A stretch of 12,051 nt of DNA, taken from NCBI GenBank assembly GCA_905211345.1, contig CAJMAO010000046.1:1-12051 (forward strand), read 5' to 3'. This stretch comes from an uncultured Prevotella sp. Its GTDB lineage: Bacteria > Bacteroidota > Bacteroidia > Bacteroidales > Bacteroidaceae. This document shows positions 6,856 to 12,051 of this stretch, one piece after another (the first letter of the stretch is position 1; each line of letters opens with the position of its first letter). The position numbers and the translations under genes are program-made. The notes under the pieces were generated by a model, which was not told the origin of the DNA, searched no databases, and worked only from the letters and a program-made list of their open reading frames with translations.

Positions 6856-8052
6856 TCACTTCAGCCTTGATACGGCTTCCTTTATCCGTGCCATAGCCTT
6901 ACGTATGTTATCATCGCTTGTCGCATAGCTCATGCGGAAACATTCAGGATCTCCGAATGCGTCGCCTGCCACAGTCGCGACATGGGCCACTTCCAACAAA
7001 TACAACGCAAAGTCTGTCGAATTGTTCACCGCATGGCCTGCGCCATCACTCTTACCGAAGAAGCTGCTGCACTTAGGGAATACGTAAAACGCGCCTTCCG
7101 GCACATTAACCTCAAGTCCTGGAATATCTTTTGTAAGACCTACCATCAAATCGCGGCGGCGCTCAAATGCCTTACGCATTTCCTCGACACAGTCCTGCGA
7201 GCCTACATAAGCTGCAACAGCGGCTTTCTGGCTTACAGAGCAAGGGCCGCTCGTGTATTGTCCTTGCAGTTTGTTGCATCCCTTTACAATCCATTCCGGA
7301 GCCGCGATATATCCGATACGCCACCCTGTCATGGCATACGCTTTCGACACGCCGTTCACAAGTATGGTGCGCTCTTTCATTCCCCCTACATGTGCTATGC
7401 TGCTATGGACACCTATATAATTAATGTGTTCGTAAATCTCATCGGATATAACAAAAAGGTCTTCATGGCGTTTCACGACCTCGGCCAGTCCCTCTAGCTC
7501 CTCACGCGAATACACGCTGCCCGTAGGATTGCTTGGCGAGCACAATATCAGCAATCTTGTTTTCGGCGTTATCGCAGCCTCGAGTTGTTCAGGGGTCATC
7601 TTGAAATTCTGCTCGAAGCCAGCCTCTACGATGACAGGTGTTCCTCCGGCGAGCTTCACCATTTGCGGATAGCTCACCCAATAAGGAGCGGGAATTATCA
7701 CTTCGTCACCGTCGTTGACCAAAGCCAGAACCGCATTACATACGCTCTGCTTGGCTCCGTTCGATACAAGTACCTCGTTCACTGTATAGTCCAGTCCGTT
7801 CTCATTTTTCAATTTTGCGACTATAGCCTCACGCAAGTCCATGTATCCGGGCACCGGAGAATACTTCGAGAAGTTGTTGTCTACCGCAGCCTTGGCCGCT
7901 GTTTTTATATGGTCGGGCGTATTAAAGTCCGGTTCGCCTACGCTCAAGTTAATAACATCGATACCCTGAGCTTTCATTTCACCGCTTTTCTGCGACATAG
8001 CAAGCGTTGCTGAAGGAGCCAAGCGGTTTAGCCGGTCTGATAATTGTGCCAT
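6856..8052 (-). CDS. PLP-dependent aspartate-type aminotransferase
   Basis: This cytoplasmic class I/II aminotransferase (398 aa from the preferred ATG) is of the AspB/AspC Ig-subgroup kind and probably transfers amino groups between aspartate (or related amino acids) and 2-oxoglutarate. Visible landmarks are N-L-S-V-G-E-P-D-F (35-43), S-N-G-A-K-Q (97-102), the cofactor-stacking P-Y-W-V-S-Y (123-128), S-P-S-N-P-T-G (172-178) with the pyridine-contacting Asn, S-D-E-I-Y-E (203-208) with the Asp that binds the PLP nitrogen, and the Schiff-base Lys237 in N-G-V-S-K. G-W-R-I-G-Y follows (243-248), and the substrate-carboxylate Arg is at 373 (F-R-M-S-Y). Length and motifs are complete. A TTG at 8076 would add eight residues, but it overlaps the probable -7 promoter element, so I use the ATG at 8052. 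Exact substrate preference (aspartate, prephenate or other) cannot be read from sequence. Confidence 0.93.
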   Translation of the reverse strand: MAQLSDRLNRLAPSATLAMSQKSGEMKAQGIDVINLSVGEPDFNTPDHIKTAAKAAVDNNFSKYSPVPGYMDLREAIVAKLKNENGLDYTVNEVLVSNGAKQSVCNAVLALVNDGDEVIIPAPYWVSYPQMVKLAGGTPVIVEAGFEQNFKMTPEQLEAAITPKTRLLILCSPSNPTGSVYSREELEGLAEVVKRHEDLFVISDEIYEHINYIGVHSSIAHVGGMKERTILVNGVSKAYAMTGWRIGYIAAPEWIVKGCNKLQGQYTSGPCSVSQKAAVAAYVGSQDCVEEMRKAFERRRDLMVGLTKDIPGLEVNVPEGAFYVFPKCSSFFGKSDGAGHAVNNSTDFALYLLEVAHVATVAGDAFGDPECFRMSYATSDDNIRKAMARIKEAVSRLK

Positions 8053-8073
8053 ATTATTTATGATTTGTTTTTG

Positions 8074-8081
8074 CAAAATTA
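8074..8081 (-). promoter_or_regulatory. -7 element of the aminotransferase promoter
   Basis: The minus strand reads TAATTTTG, matching TAnnTTTG, 21 bases before the ATG at 8052. That would put the transcript start only about 15 bases upstream of translation. The -33 region is T-rich (8101-8105) but lacks TTG. It adjoins the possible terminator of ribBA. Confidence 0.45.
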
Positions 8082-8108
8082 AAAAAATTATTTTTCCCGA
8101 AAAAATAA
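8081..8108 (-). terminator. Possible A/T-stem terminator after ribBA
   Basis: The arms ttattttt (8088-8095) and aaaaataa (8101-8108) form an 8-bp stem around a 5-base loop. On the minus strand a T-run of seven (8087-8081) follows directly. Stem plus U-tract is the right arrangement for ending the permease-ribBA transcript, which stops at 8174, but an all-A/T stem is weak. It overlaps the upstream part of the aminotransferase promoter. Confidence 0.38.
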
Positions 8109-8173
8109 ATACGTCTATATTTACACGTCAAAAACAAAAAAAAGTTTCACATTACAAACATTATACAAAGGCA

Positions 8174-9382
8174 TTACAGATGCAAGTTGTGCCCCATTCT
8201 GTCTTTTTTCGTCTTGAGATACTTGTAATCATACTCGTTGGGCGTAATTTCTATAGGCACGTTCTCCACTATTTCTAGACCGTAAGCCTCAAGCCCTACA
8301 CGCTTGGTAGGATTGTTGGTCATCAGCCTCATCTTGTGTATTCCTAAATGACGAAGCATCTGTGCGCCGCAACCGTAATCACGCTCATCGGGCTTAAAGC
8401 CGAGGTGTACGTTCGCGTCAACAGTGTCATAGCCTTCCTCCTGCAATTTATAAGCCTCAATCTTGTTCATCAGTCCTATGCCGCGGCCTTCCTGCTGCAT
8501 ATATATCAGCACGCCCTTGCCTTCCCTTTCTATCATCTGCATTGCCTTGTGCAGCTGCTGCCCGCAGTCGCAACGCTTACTGCCGAATATGTCGCCAGTA
8601 GCGCACGACGAATGTACCCGCACCAGCACAGGCTCGTCCTCGCGCCATTCGCCCTTTATCAGGGCCATGTGCTCCAGCCCGCTGCTCGTCTGCCTGAAGG
8701 GTATGAGCTTGAAGTGTCCGTACTCCGTAGGCATATCCACCGTCTGCCCGACGCTTATCAGCGACTCGCGCTGCAGGCGGTAGGCTATCATGTCCTTAAT
8801 GCTTATCACCTTAAGGTCATACTTTGCGGCGAACTCCAGCAGTTGCGGTAGCCGCGCCATGGTGCCGTCGTCGTTCATTATCTCCATCAGAGCGCCGGCC
8901 GGATACAGGCCGGCCAGCCTGCAAAGGTCTATCGTAGCCTCCGTATGTCCGCTGCGCCTCAACACCCCGTTGTCCTGGGCGTAAAGAGGATTGACATGGC
9001 CGGGACGGCCAAACGTCAGCGGAGTAGACGCAGGGTCGGCCAGCGCCTTTATCGTCTCGGCCCGGTCATGGGCCGACACTCCCGTAGAGCATCCGTCAAG
9101 TTTATCTATCGTTACGGTGAACGGGGTGCCCAGCACCGAAGTGTTTTCCGCCACCTGCCGTGGCAGGTCAAGCTCGTCACACCGGCTGAGCGTTATCGGC
9201 GCGCAGAGCACTCCGCGCGCATGTTTCAGCATGAAATTCACCTTTTCGGCCGTTATCTTCTCAGCCGCTATTATAAGGTCGCCTTCGTTCTCGCGGTCTT
9301 CGTCGTCGACAACTATGACAAACTTGCCCTCTTTAAAGTCTTTCAGGGCCTCGTCAACAGTATTTATCTTCAATTTTTCCAT
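8174..9382 (-). CDS. ribBA: Bifunctional DHBP synthase / GTP cyclohydrolase II
   Basis: This 402-aa cytoplasmic enzyme supplies both entry branches of riboflavin synthesis. The N-terminal half (about 5-205) is 3,4-dihydroxy-2-butanone-4-phosphate synthase, converting ribulose 5-phosphate. Its acidic metal site is D-D-E-D-R-E-N-E-G-D (26-35), followed by H-A-R-G (54-57), R-P-G-H-V (126-130), R-S-G-H-T-E-A (143-149) and the distal Glu in M-E-I-M-N-D-D-G (166-173). The C-terminal half (about 210-402) is GTP cyclohydrolase II, with R-V-H-S-S-C (255-260), zinc ligands Cys260, Cys271 and Cys273 in the standard spacing, Q-Q-E-G-R-G-I-G-L (296-304) and D-Y-G-C-G-A (335-340). Both halves look intact and the length is normal for RibBA. 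The ATG at 9382 is preferred over a GTG at 9388 because the tandem AAGGTGA lies just upstream. No FMN riboswitch is visible. It follows the permease gene by 25 bases and shares its transcript. Confidence 0.97.
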   Translation of the reverse strand: MEKLKINTVDEALKDFKEGKFVIVVDDEDRENEGDLIIAAEKITAEKVNFMLKHARGVLCAPITLSRCDELDLPRQVAENTSVLGTPFTVTIDKLDGCSTGVSAHDRAETIKALADPASTPLTFGRPGHVNPLYAQDNGVLRRSGHTEATIDLCRLAGLYPAGALMEIMNDDGTMARLPQLLEFAAKYDLKVISIKDMIAYRLQRESLISVGQTVDMPTEYGHFKLIPFRQTSSGLEHMALIKGEWREDEPVLVRVHSSCATGDIFGSKRCDCGQQLHKAMQMIEREGKGVLIYMQQEGRGIGLMNKIEAYKLQEEGYDTVDANVHLGFKPDERDYGCGAQMLRHLGIHKMRLMTNNPTKRVGLEAYGLEIVENVPIEITPNEYDYKYLKTKKDRMGHNLHL

Positions 9383-9384
9383 AA

Positions 9385-9398
9385 TCACCTTTCACCTT
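9385..9398 (-). promoter_or_regulatory. Tandem Shine-Dalgarno-like sequence before ribBA
   Basis: The minus strand carries AAGGTGA twice in a row, ending two bases before the ATG at 9382. AGGTGA is complementary to the 3' end of 16S rRNA (anti-SD region ATCACCT). The distal copy has the usual distance to the start and the proximal one is very close. This is the only clear Shine-Dalgarno match in the window, and it decides for the ATG over the upstream GTG at 9388. Confidence 0.55.
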
Positions 9399-9407
9399 TT
9401 TTATATA

Positions 9408-11333
9408 TTATACAACGGTTTTCAACTTGCCGTCATGTTCCATTTCGTTTATCCTAGCTATCATGGAGTCGTTCGTCTGCTTTACCACCTTTAAGTCTCT
9501 CAGCAGGCGAAGCCTGAAACGCCACATCCTCAAATAGAGGAACACTCCCACAGGCACTGCCACTGCCGCCGCCACATTAAGCCATTTGCGCTCGAAAGGA
9601 CGGGTGTGCGCCCTCACGGCCATATAGGGATATTCGTTGAGCAACGCCAACACGCGCTTGTCTTTCGTGTTCGACAGATCTTCTATCACGGCCTCCATCC
9701 TCTCGTTTATTTCCTCTATCGTGTGGTCGGGGCTGTATTTAAAGAACACTTTCACCACGTTCGGAGCCAAAAGCAGGTTGTGCTCGTGGGCGTAATCGCG
9801 TATCTCCGTGTTTATCTTCGCCAGCTCTGCGGCGTCAGTGCCATAGTCGGGATCGTTGATTATCACGTCCTTGCGGTATACGGCACGCTTCACGCGCAGT
9901 CCGAGCAGGTTCATAAACATGTTGCGGTAGAAGTCGACGTTGAACACGACGGAGTCGTTGTTCGCCTTATATGTAAAGAACACGGCAAGCGGCGCCAGCA
10001 CTGCAAGGGCTATAGTCTTGCCGAACCATATTGTCCACATGCCTCCGCGGGCCATGCGGTAGCCCGAGTTGTCGAAGATGAAGAACACGATGAACACCAG
10101 CACCGAGACGATAACGGGCACGCCGAGACCGCCTTTCCTTATTATAGCGCCGAGCGGAGCGCCTATGAAAAAGAACAGCAGGCACTGCAAAGCCACTGAA
10201 AACTTGTTGATGGCCTCAATCTTATGCTGCCTTATCAGCCTGTCGCCATCAGATGTCAGCATACCTTTGAAGTCGAGGTCGCTCATCTCGTTCCTCACTT
10301 TCCTCAGCGCCATGTCGACAGCCGACAGTTTCTTGTCGGCCGACAGGCGGTTGTACACCGAATCAAAGCTGAACGTCCGCGTAGCGGCCATCTTCACGGC
10401 GCGCATCGAGTCGGTCTTACTTATCGACTGGTCGGCATAATACGACCTTTTGGCATCCCTGTAGAACACGCGCCCCACGCTGTCATACACATGGGTGAGC
10501 GAGTCGATATCGAGACTTATCTGCCTCAGGCTCTTGCCTTTGGCGTTGTTCGACAGGGCGCTGGCATCGGCCACGTTGAAGTCGGAATCAAAGTCCATGA
10601 GAATCTTTTTCTCAATAAACGACTCCCTGCGGTAGGGCACTCCCGTGCCCCTTACCATTTGCTGCGACTTCATGTTCTCAAACCATTCGCCGCTGTACAG
10701 CGTCAACAGCAAATGTTTCTTCTCCGCCGTAGACTGCAGCATGCCCGAGTCGGCCAAGATTATGGCCGCGTCCTCGTAGCTGTCGGTCATCTTATATATC
10801 ATCACGCCGTACAGCTTGCCCGTGTTCAGGTCTTTTTTCTGCACGTACAGGTTACACCCCGGTATGCCGTCGTAAAAAACTCCTTCGGGAATCTCAAGCT
10901 CGGGGCTTTTCTGCTTCATCGACAGCAGCAGGCGCGAGAACGACATGTTGGCGTTAGGGGCTATGACATTCTGGAAATAAAACGAACCCAGCGAGATGAG
11001 CACCACTATCACAATAAGCGACCTGAACGCCTGCATCAGCGATATGCCGGCGGCCTTTATCGCCGTCAGCTCGCTGCTCTCGCCGAGGTTGCCGAACGTG
11101 ATGAGCGACGACAGCAGTATGGCCAGCGGCAGCGCCTGCGGCACGAGCATCAGGCTCATGTACCAGAAGAACTGCGCAAGGACGTCCATCGAAAGTCCCT
11201 TGCCTATCAGTTCGTCCACGTATTTCCACAGGAACTGCATCATCAGGATGAACTGACAGATAAAGAACGTGCCAACGAACAGCATTCCGAACTGCCTCGC
11301 TATGAACTTGTCTAACTTCTTTATCCTTATCAT
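9408..11333 (-). CDS. LptF/LptG-family permease, extended
   Basis: An inner-membrane permease of the YjgP/YjgQ family, whose members with LptB extract lipopolysaccharide and pass it to the periplasmic bridge. From the ATG at 11333 it has 641 aa, against about 360 in E. coli LptF and LptG. Core helices lie at about 14-36, 55-80 and 103-126, then after the periplasmic region at 379-398, 405-422 and 434-454. The family coupling-helix region with E-S-S-E-L-T-A-I-K-A-A-G-I-S (85-98) is clear. The periplasmic beta-jellyroll starts near 148 (E-I-P-E-G-V-F) and is followed by an extra charged segment (about 255-370). A further C-terminal part (456-641) contains a seventh hydrophobic segment (586-601) and ends in a basic, probably coiled stretch. 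An upstream ATG at 11354 would add seven residues. lptA, lptB and lptC are not in the window. First gene of a permease-ribBA transcript. Whether it acts as LptF, LptG or both cannot be decided. Confidence 0.9.
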   Translation of the reverse strand: MIRIKKLDKFIARQFGMLFVGTFFICQFILMMQFLWKYVDELIGKGLSMDVLAQFFWYMSLMLVPQALPLAILLSSLITFGNLGESSELTAIKAAGISLMQAFRSLIVIVVLISLGSFYFQNVIAPNANMSFSRLLLSMKQKSPELEIPEGVFYDGIPGCNLYVQKKDLNTGKLYGVMIYKMTDSYEDAAIILADSGMLQSTAEKKHLLLTLYSGEWFENMKSQQMVRGTGVPYRRESFIEKKILMDFDSDFNVADASALSNNAKGKSLRQISLDIDSLTHVYDSVGRVFYRDAKRSYYADQSISKTDSMRAVKMAATRTFSFDSVYNRLSADKKLSAVDMALRKVRNEMSDLDFKGMLTSDGDRLIRQHKIEAINKFSVALQCLLFFFIGAPLGAIIRKGGLGVPVIVSVLVFIVFFIFDNSGYRMARGGMWTIWFGKTIALAVLAPLAVFFTYKANNDSVVFNVDFYRNMFMNLLGLRVKRAVYRKDVIINDPDYGTDAAELAKINTEIRDYAHEHNLLLAPNVVKVFFKYSPDHTIEEINERMEAVIEDLSNTKDKRVLALLNEYPYMAVRAHTRPFERKWLNVAAAVAVPVGVFLYLRMWRFRLRLLRDLKVVKQTNDSMIARINEMEHDGKLKTVV

Positions 11334-11373
11334 TTGTTTGTAGCGGCAGGGCATTACAGCGCCTACCAGCCTG

Positions 11374-11403
11374 CAAAATTAGCACAAAAAAATCAGAAAA
11401 CAA
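11374..11403 (-). promoter_or_regulatory. Promoter of the permease-ribBA transcript
   Basis: The minus strand reads TTG (11403-11401), then 19 bases, then TAATTTTG (11381-11374), which agrees with the Bacteroidetes -33/-7 consensus in both sequence and spacing. Transcription would begin near 11368, leaving a leader of about 14 bases to the ATG at 11354 or about 35 bases to the preferred ATG at 11333. The 16-bp tandem repeat lies immediately upstream. Confidence 0.65.
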
Positions 11404-11409
11404 TATATA

Positions 11410-11470
11410 AAGGTAAGAAAGTGAGAAGGTGAGAAAGTGAGAAGGCAGAACGTATTTATTTCTCACCTTC
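11410..11470. repeat. 16-bp tandem repeat and 12-bp inverted repeat
   Basis: Two adjacent 16-base copies (11410-11425 and 11426-11441, one mismatch) are followed by four bases of a third. Each is itself made of about 8-base GTGAGAAR units. In addition, gaaggtgagaaa (11425-11436) is exactly complementary to tttctcaccttc (11459-11470), giving a 12-bp stem with a 22-base loop. The element fills the gap between the START-like gene's stop (11478) and the permease promoter. It may end or stabilise the START-like transcript, although no U-run follows, or it may be a slippage-prone repeat beside the promoter. Confidence 0.75.
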
Positions 11471-11477
11471 CCACCTT

Positions 11478-11876
11478 TCAAAGCCCCGTCGAGCGGTGCA
11501 GCGTCTCCATGTTGGCATCCCAGATGTCCTCAAGCGTATCGGTGTCGCCGTCGGGGGCGTAGTCAGTGATTACGAGCATGTAATCGTCGGTTATGTCGCT
11601 CTTTTCCATACGCAGCTCGAAATACGTGTCACGGTATTCATCCTCGCTCCACCTCATGCGTATGTACTTGTTTTCCTTCTTGTCTATCACTGCGGCCGTC
11701 CTCGTCTCATGGTGGCTCCAAGGGTTGCCCCATGTGAAGGTGAACGTGTCGCCGTCGCGCTTCACTTCGTCGGCGAGCCATTTCGACAGCCCTTCGGGAG
11801 TACTCATCAGCGACCATATAATGCTGGCCGACTTCGAGCGCAGCTCCCGCTCTATACTGATTTTATTCGCTTCCAT
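11478..11876 (-). CDS. START-like (SRPBCC-fold) domain protein
   Basis: A 132-aa soluble protein with no signal peptide, so cytoplasmic. It resembles the short START-like proteins common in Bacteroidetes and, more distantly, the AHSA1/SRPBCC proteins that make a helix-grip ligand cavity. Supporting landmarks are the first helix ending S-T-P-E-G-L-S-K-W-L-A-D-E-V (25-38), the strand F-T-F-T-W (45-49), Y-I-R-M-R-W-S-E-D-E (71-80), T-Y-F-E-L-R-M (84-90), L-V-I-T-D-Y-A (101-107) and the closing helix with W-D-A-N-M-E-T-L (119-126). A single domain accounts for the entire length. No catalytic residue is known for this group, and ligand and role are unknown. Its own promoter is probably at 11904-11911. 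The permease gene downstream has a separate promoter, so the two need not be functionally linked. Confidence 0.85.
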   Translation of the reverse strand: MEANKISIERELRSKSASIIWSLMSTPEGLSKWLADEVKRDGDTFTFTWGNPWSHHETRTAAVIDKKENKYIRMRWSEDEYRDTYFELRMEKSDITDDYMLVITDYAPDGDTDTLEDIWDANMETLHRSTGL

Positions 11877-11903
11877 AAATCATGGTATGAGAGTTTTTCG
11901 CTA

Positions 11904-11911
11904 CAAAAATA
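11904..11911 (-). promoter_or_regulatory. -7 element before the START-like gene
   Basis: The minus strand reads TATTTTTG, matching TAnnTTTG, 27 bases before the ATG at 11876. A TTTG (11937-11934) lies 22 bases upstream, slightly longer than the usual 19-21. The site is back-to-back with the tRNA promoter, sharing an A/T-rich gap of about 100 bases. Confidence 0.45.
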
Positions 11912-11951
11912 ATAATTTTACAAAAGAAAAAAGCAAAAAAGTACGATATTT

Positions 11952-11982
11952 TTTGGTATGTAAATAAATTGTATTACCTTTG
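11952..11982 (+). promoter_or_regulatory. Promoter of the tRNA gene
   Basis: TTTG (11952-11955), then exactly 19 bases, then TACCTTTG (11975-11982) gives a full-consensus Bacteroidetes vegetative promoter. The mature tRNA begins 24 bases after the -7 element, leaving a short 5' leader for RNase P to remove. Confidence 0.8.
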
Positions 11983-12005
11983 CACCCGCAAAAAGGATGA
12001 TTGAT

Positions 12006-12051
12006 GGCGGGATAGCTCAGCTGGTTAGAGCGTCGGATTCATAATCCGGAG
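12006..12051 (+). tRNA. tRNA with CAT anticodon (probably elongator Met), cut by window end
   Basis: The 5' 46 bases of a tRNA are visible. They comprise the acceptor strand ggcggga (12006-12012), T8 and A9, a D-arm gctc/gagc (12015-12018 with 12028-12031) with the GG pair in its loop, and an anticodon stem tcgga/tccgg (12033-12037 with 12045-12049, one G-U) around the loop ttcataa with CAT at 12040-12042. The T-arm and 3' end lie beyond the window. The stem lacks the three G-C pairs of initiator tRNA, so it is probably elongator tRNA-Met. A tRNA-Ile with modified CAT anticodon (lysidine) is the alternative, which the missing half would settle. Confidence 0.92.

Noticed and set aside
6982..7497. 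Plus-strand ORF opposite the aminotransferase
   Set aside because: It covers the PLP-enzyme coding sequence in antisense and the translation shows no family motif or plausible promoter.
8348..8851. Plus-strand ORF opposite ribBA
   Set aside because: Antisense to highly conserved RibBA catalytic motifs, with no recognisable domain of its own.
8174..9382. FMN riboswitch control of ribBA
   Set aside because: ribBA has only a 25-base gap to the upstream permease gene, and neither that gap nor the permease leader has room for or shows the conserved FMN element.
10224..11315. Long plus-strand ORF (363 codons) opposite the permease gene
   Set aside because: It is antisense to a clear LptF/LptG coding sequence. 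The translation is rich in His, Arg, Gln and Val without any domain, as expected for a shadow of GC-biased third positions.

Overview
The window looks like chromosomal DNA from a Bacteroidota member, most likely Bacteroidales and Prevotella-like. The evidence is: (i) promoters fit the Bacteroidetes sigma-ABfr pattern (TTTG/TTG, about 19 bp, TAnnTTTG), best seen before the tRNA at the right end and before the LptF/G permease; (ii) most starts have A/T-rich leaders rather than strong Shine-Dalgarno sequences; (iii) the TonB and ExbD types, the START-like protein and the oversized LptF/G permease match this phylum. These assignments come from reading motifs and were not checked by database search.

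Layout. Positions 1-327 hold no convincing gene, only a doubtful 73-codon basic ORF (minus) and a nested inverted repeat. A signal-peptide-bearing PAP2 phosphatase follows on the plus strand (328-1098). It converges, across a bidirectional hairpin terminator (1116-1150), on a six-gene minus-strand operon. In transcription order that operon is exbB (6627-5797), exbD-1 (5767-5156), exbD-2 (5152-4499), tonB (4457-3630), a PstS-like substrate-binding lipoprotein (3620-2661) and a periplasmic TPR protein (2598-1174). Upstream of it, also on the minus strand, are a PLP-dependent aspartate-type aminotransferase (8052-6856), bifunctional RibBA (9382-8174), an extended LptF/LptG-type permease (11333-9408) and a small START-like protein (11876-11478). 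The window ends inside a plus-strand tRNA with a CAT anticodon (from 12006).

How the genes fit together. ExbB and the two ExbDs form a proton-driven inner-membrane motor, and TonB passes its energy to outer-membrane receptors. The tight spacing with the PstS-like lipoprotein and TPR protein suggests that these two are periplasmic accessories of this TonB system. No pstC, pstA, pstB or phoU is present here, so the binding protein is probably not part of a normal phosphate importer. The permease and RibBA share a transcript (25 bp gap) and join lipopolysaccharide export with riboflavin synthesis. The aminotransferase seems to have its own promoter.

I see no CRISPR array, insertion sequence, phage gene or defence system. 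The least explained items are the PstS-like/TPR pair on the TonB operon, the extra domains of the permease, and the GTGAGAAR/AAGGTGA repeats on either side of the permease gene.
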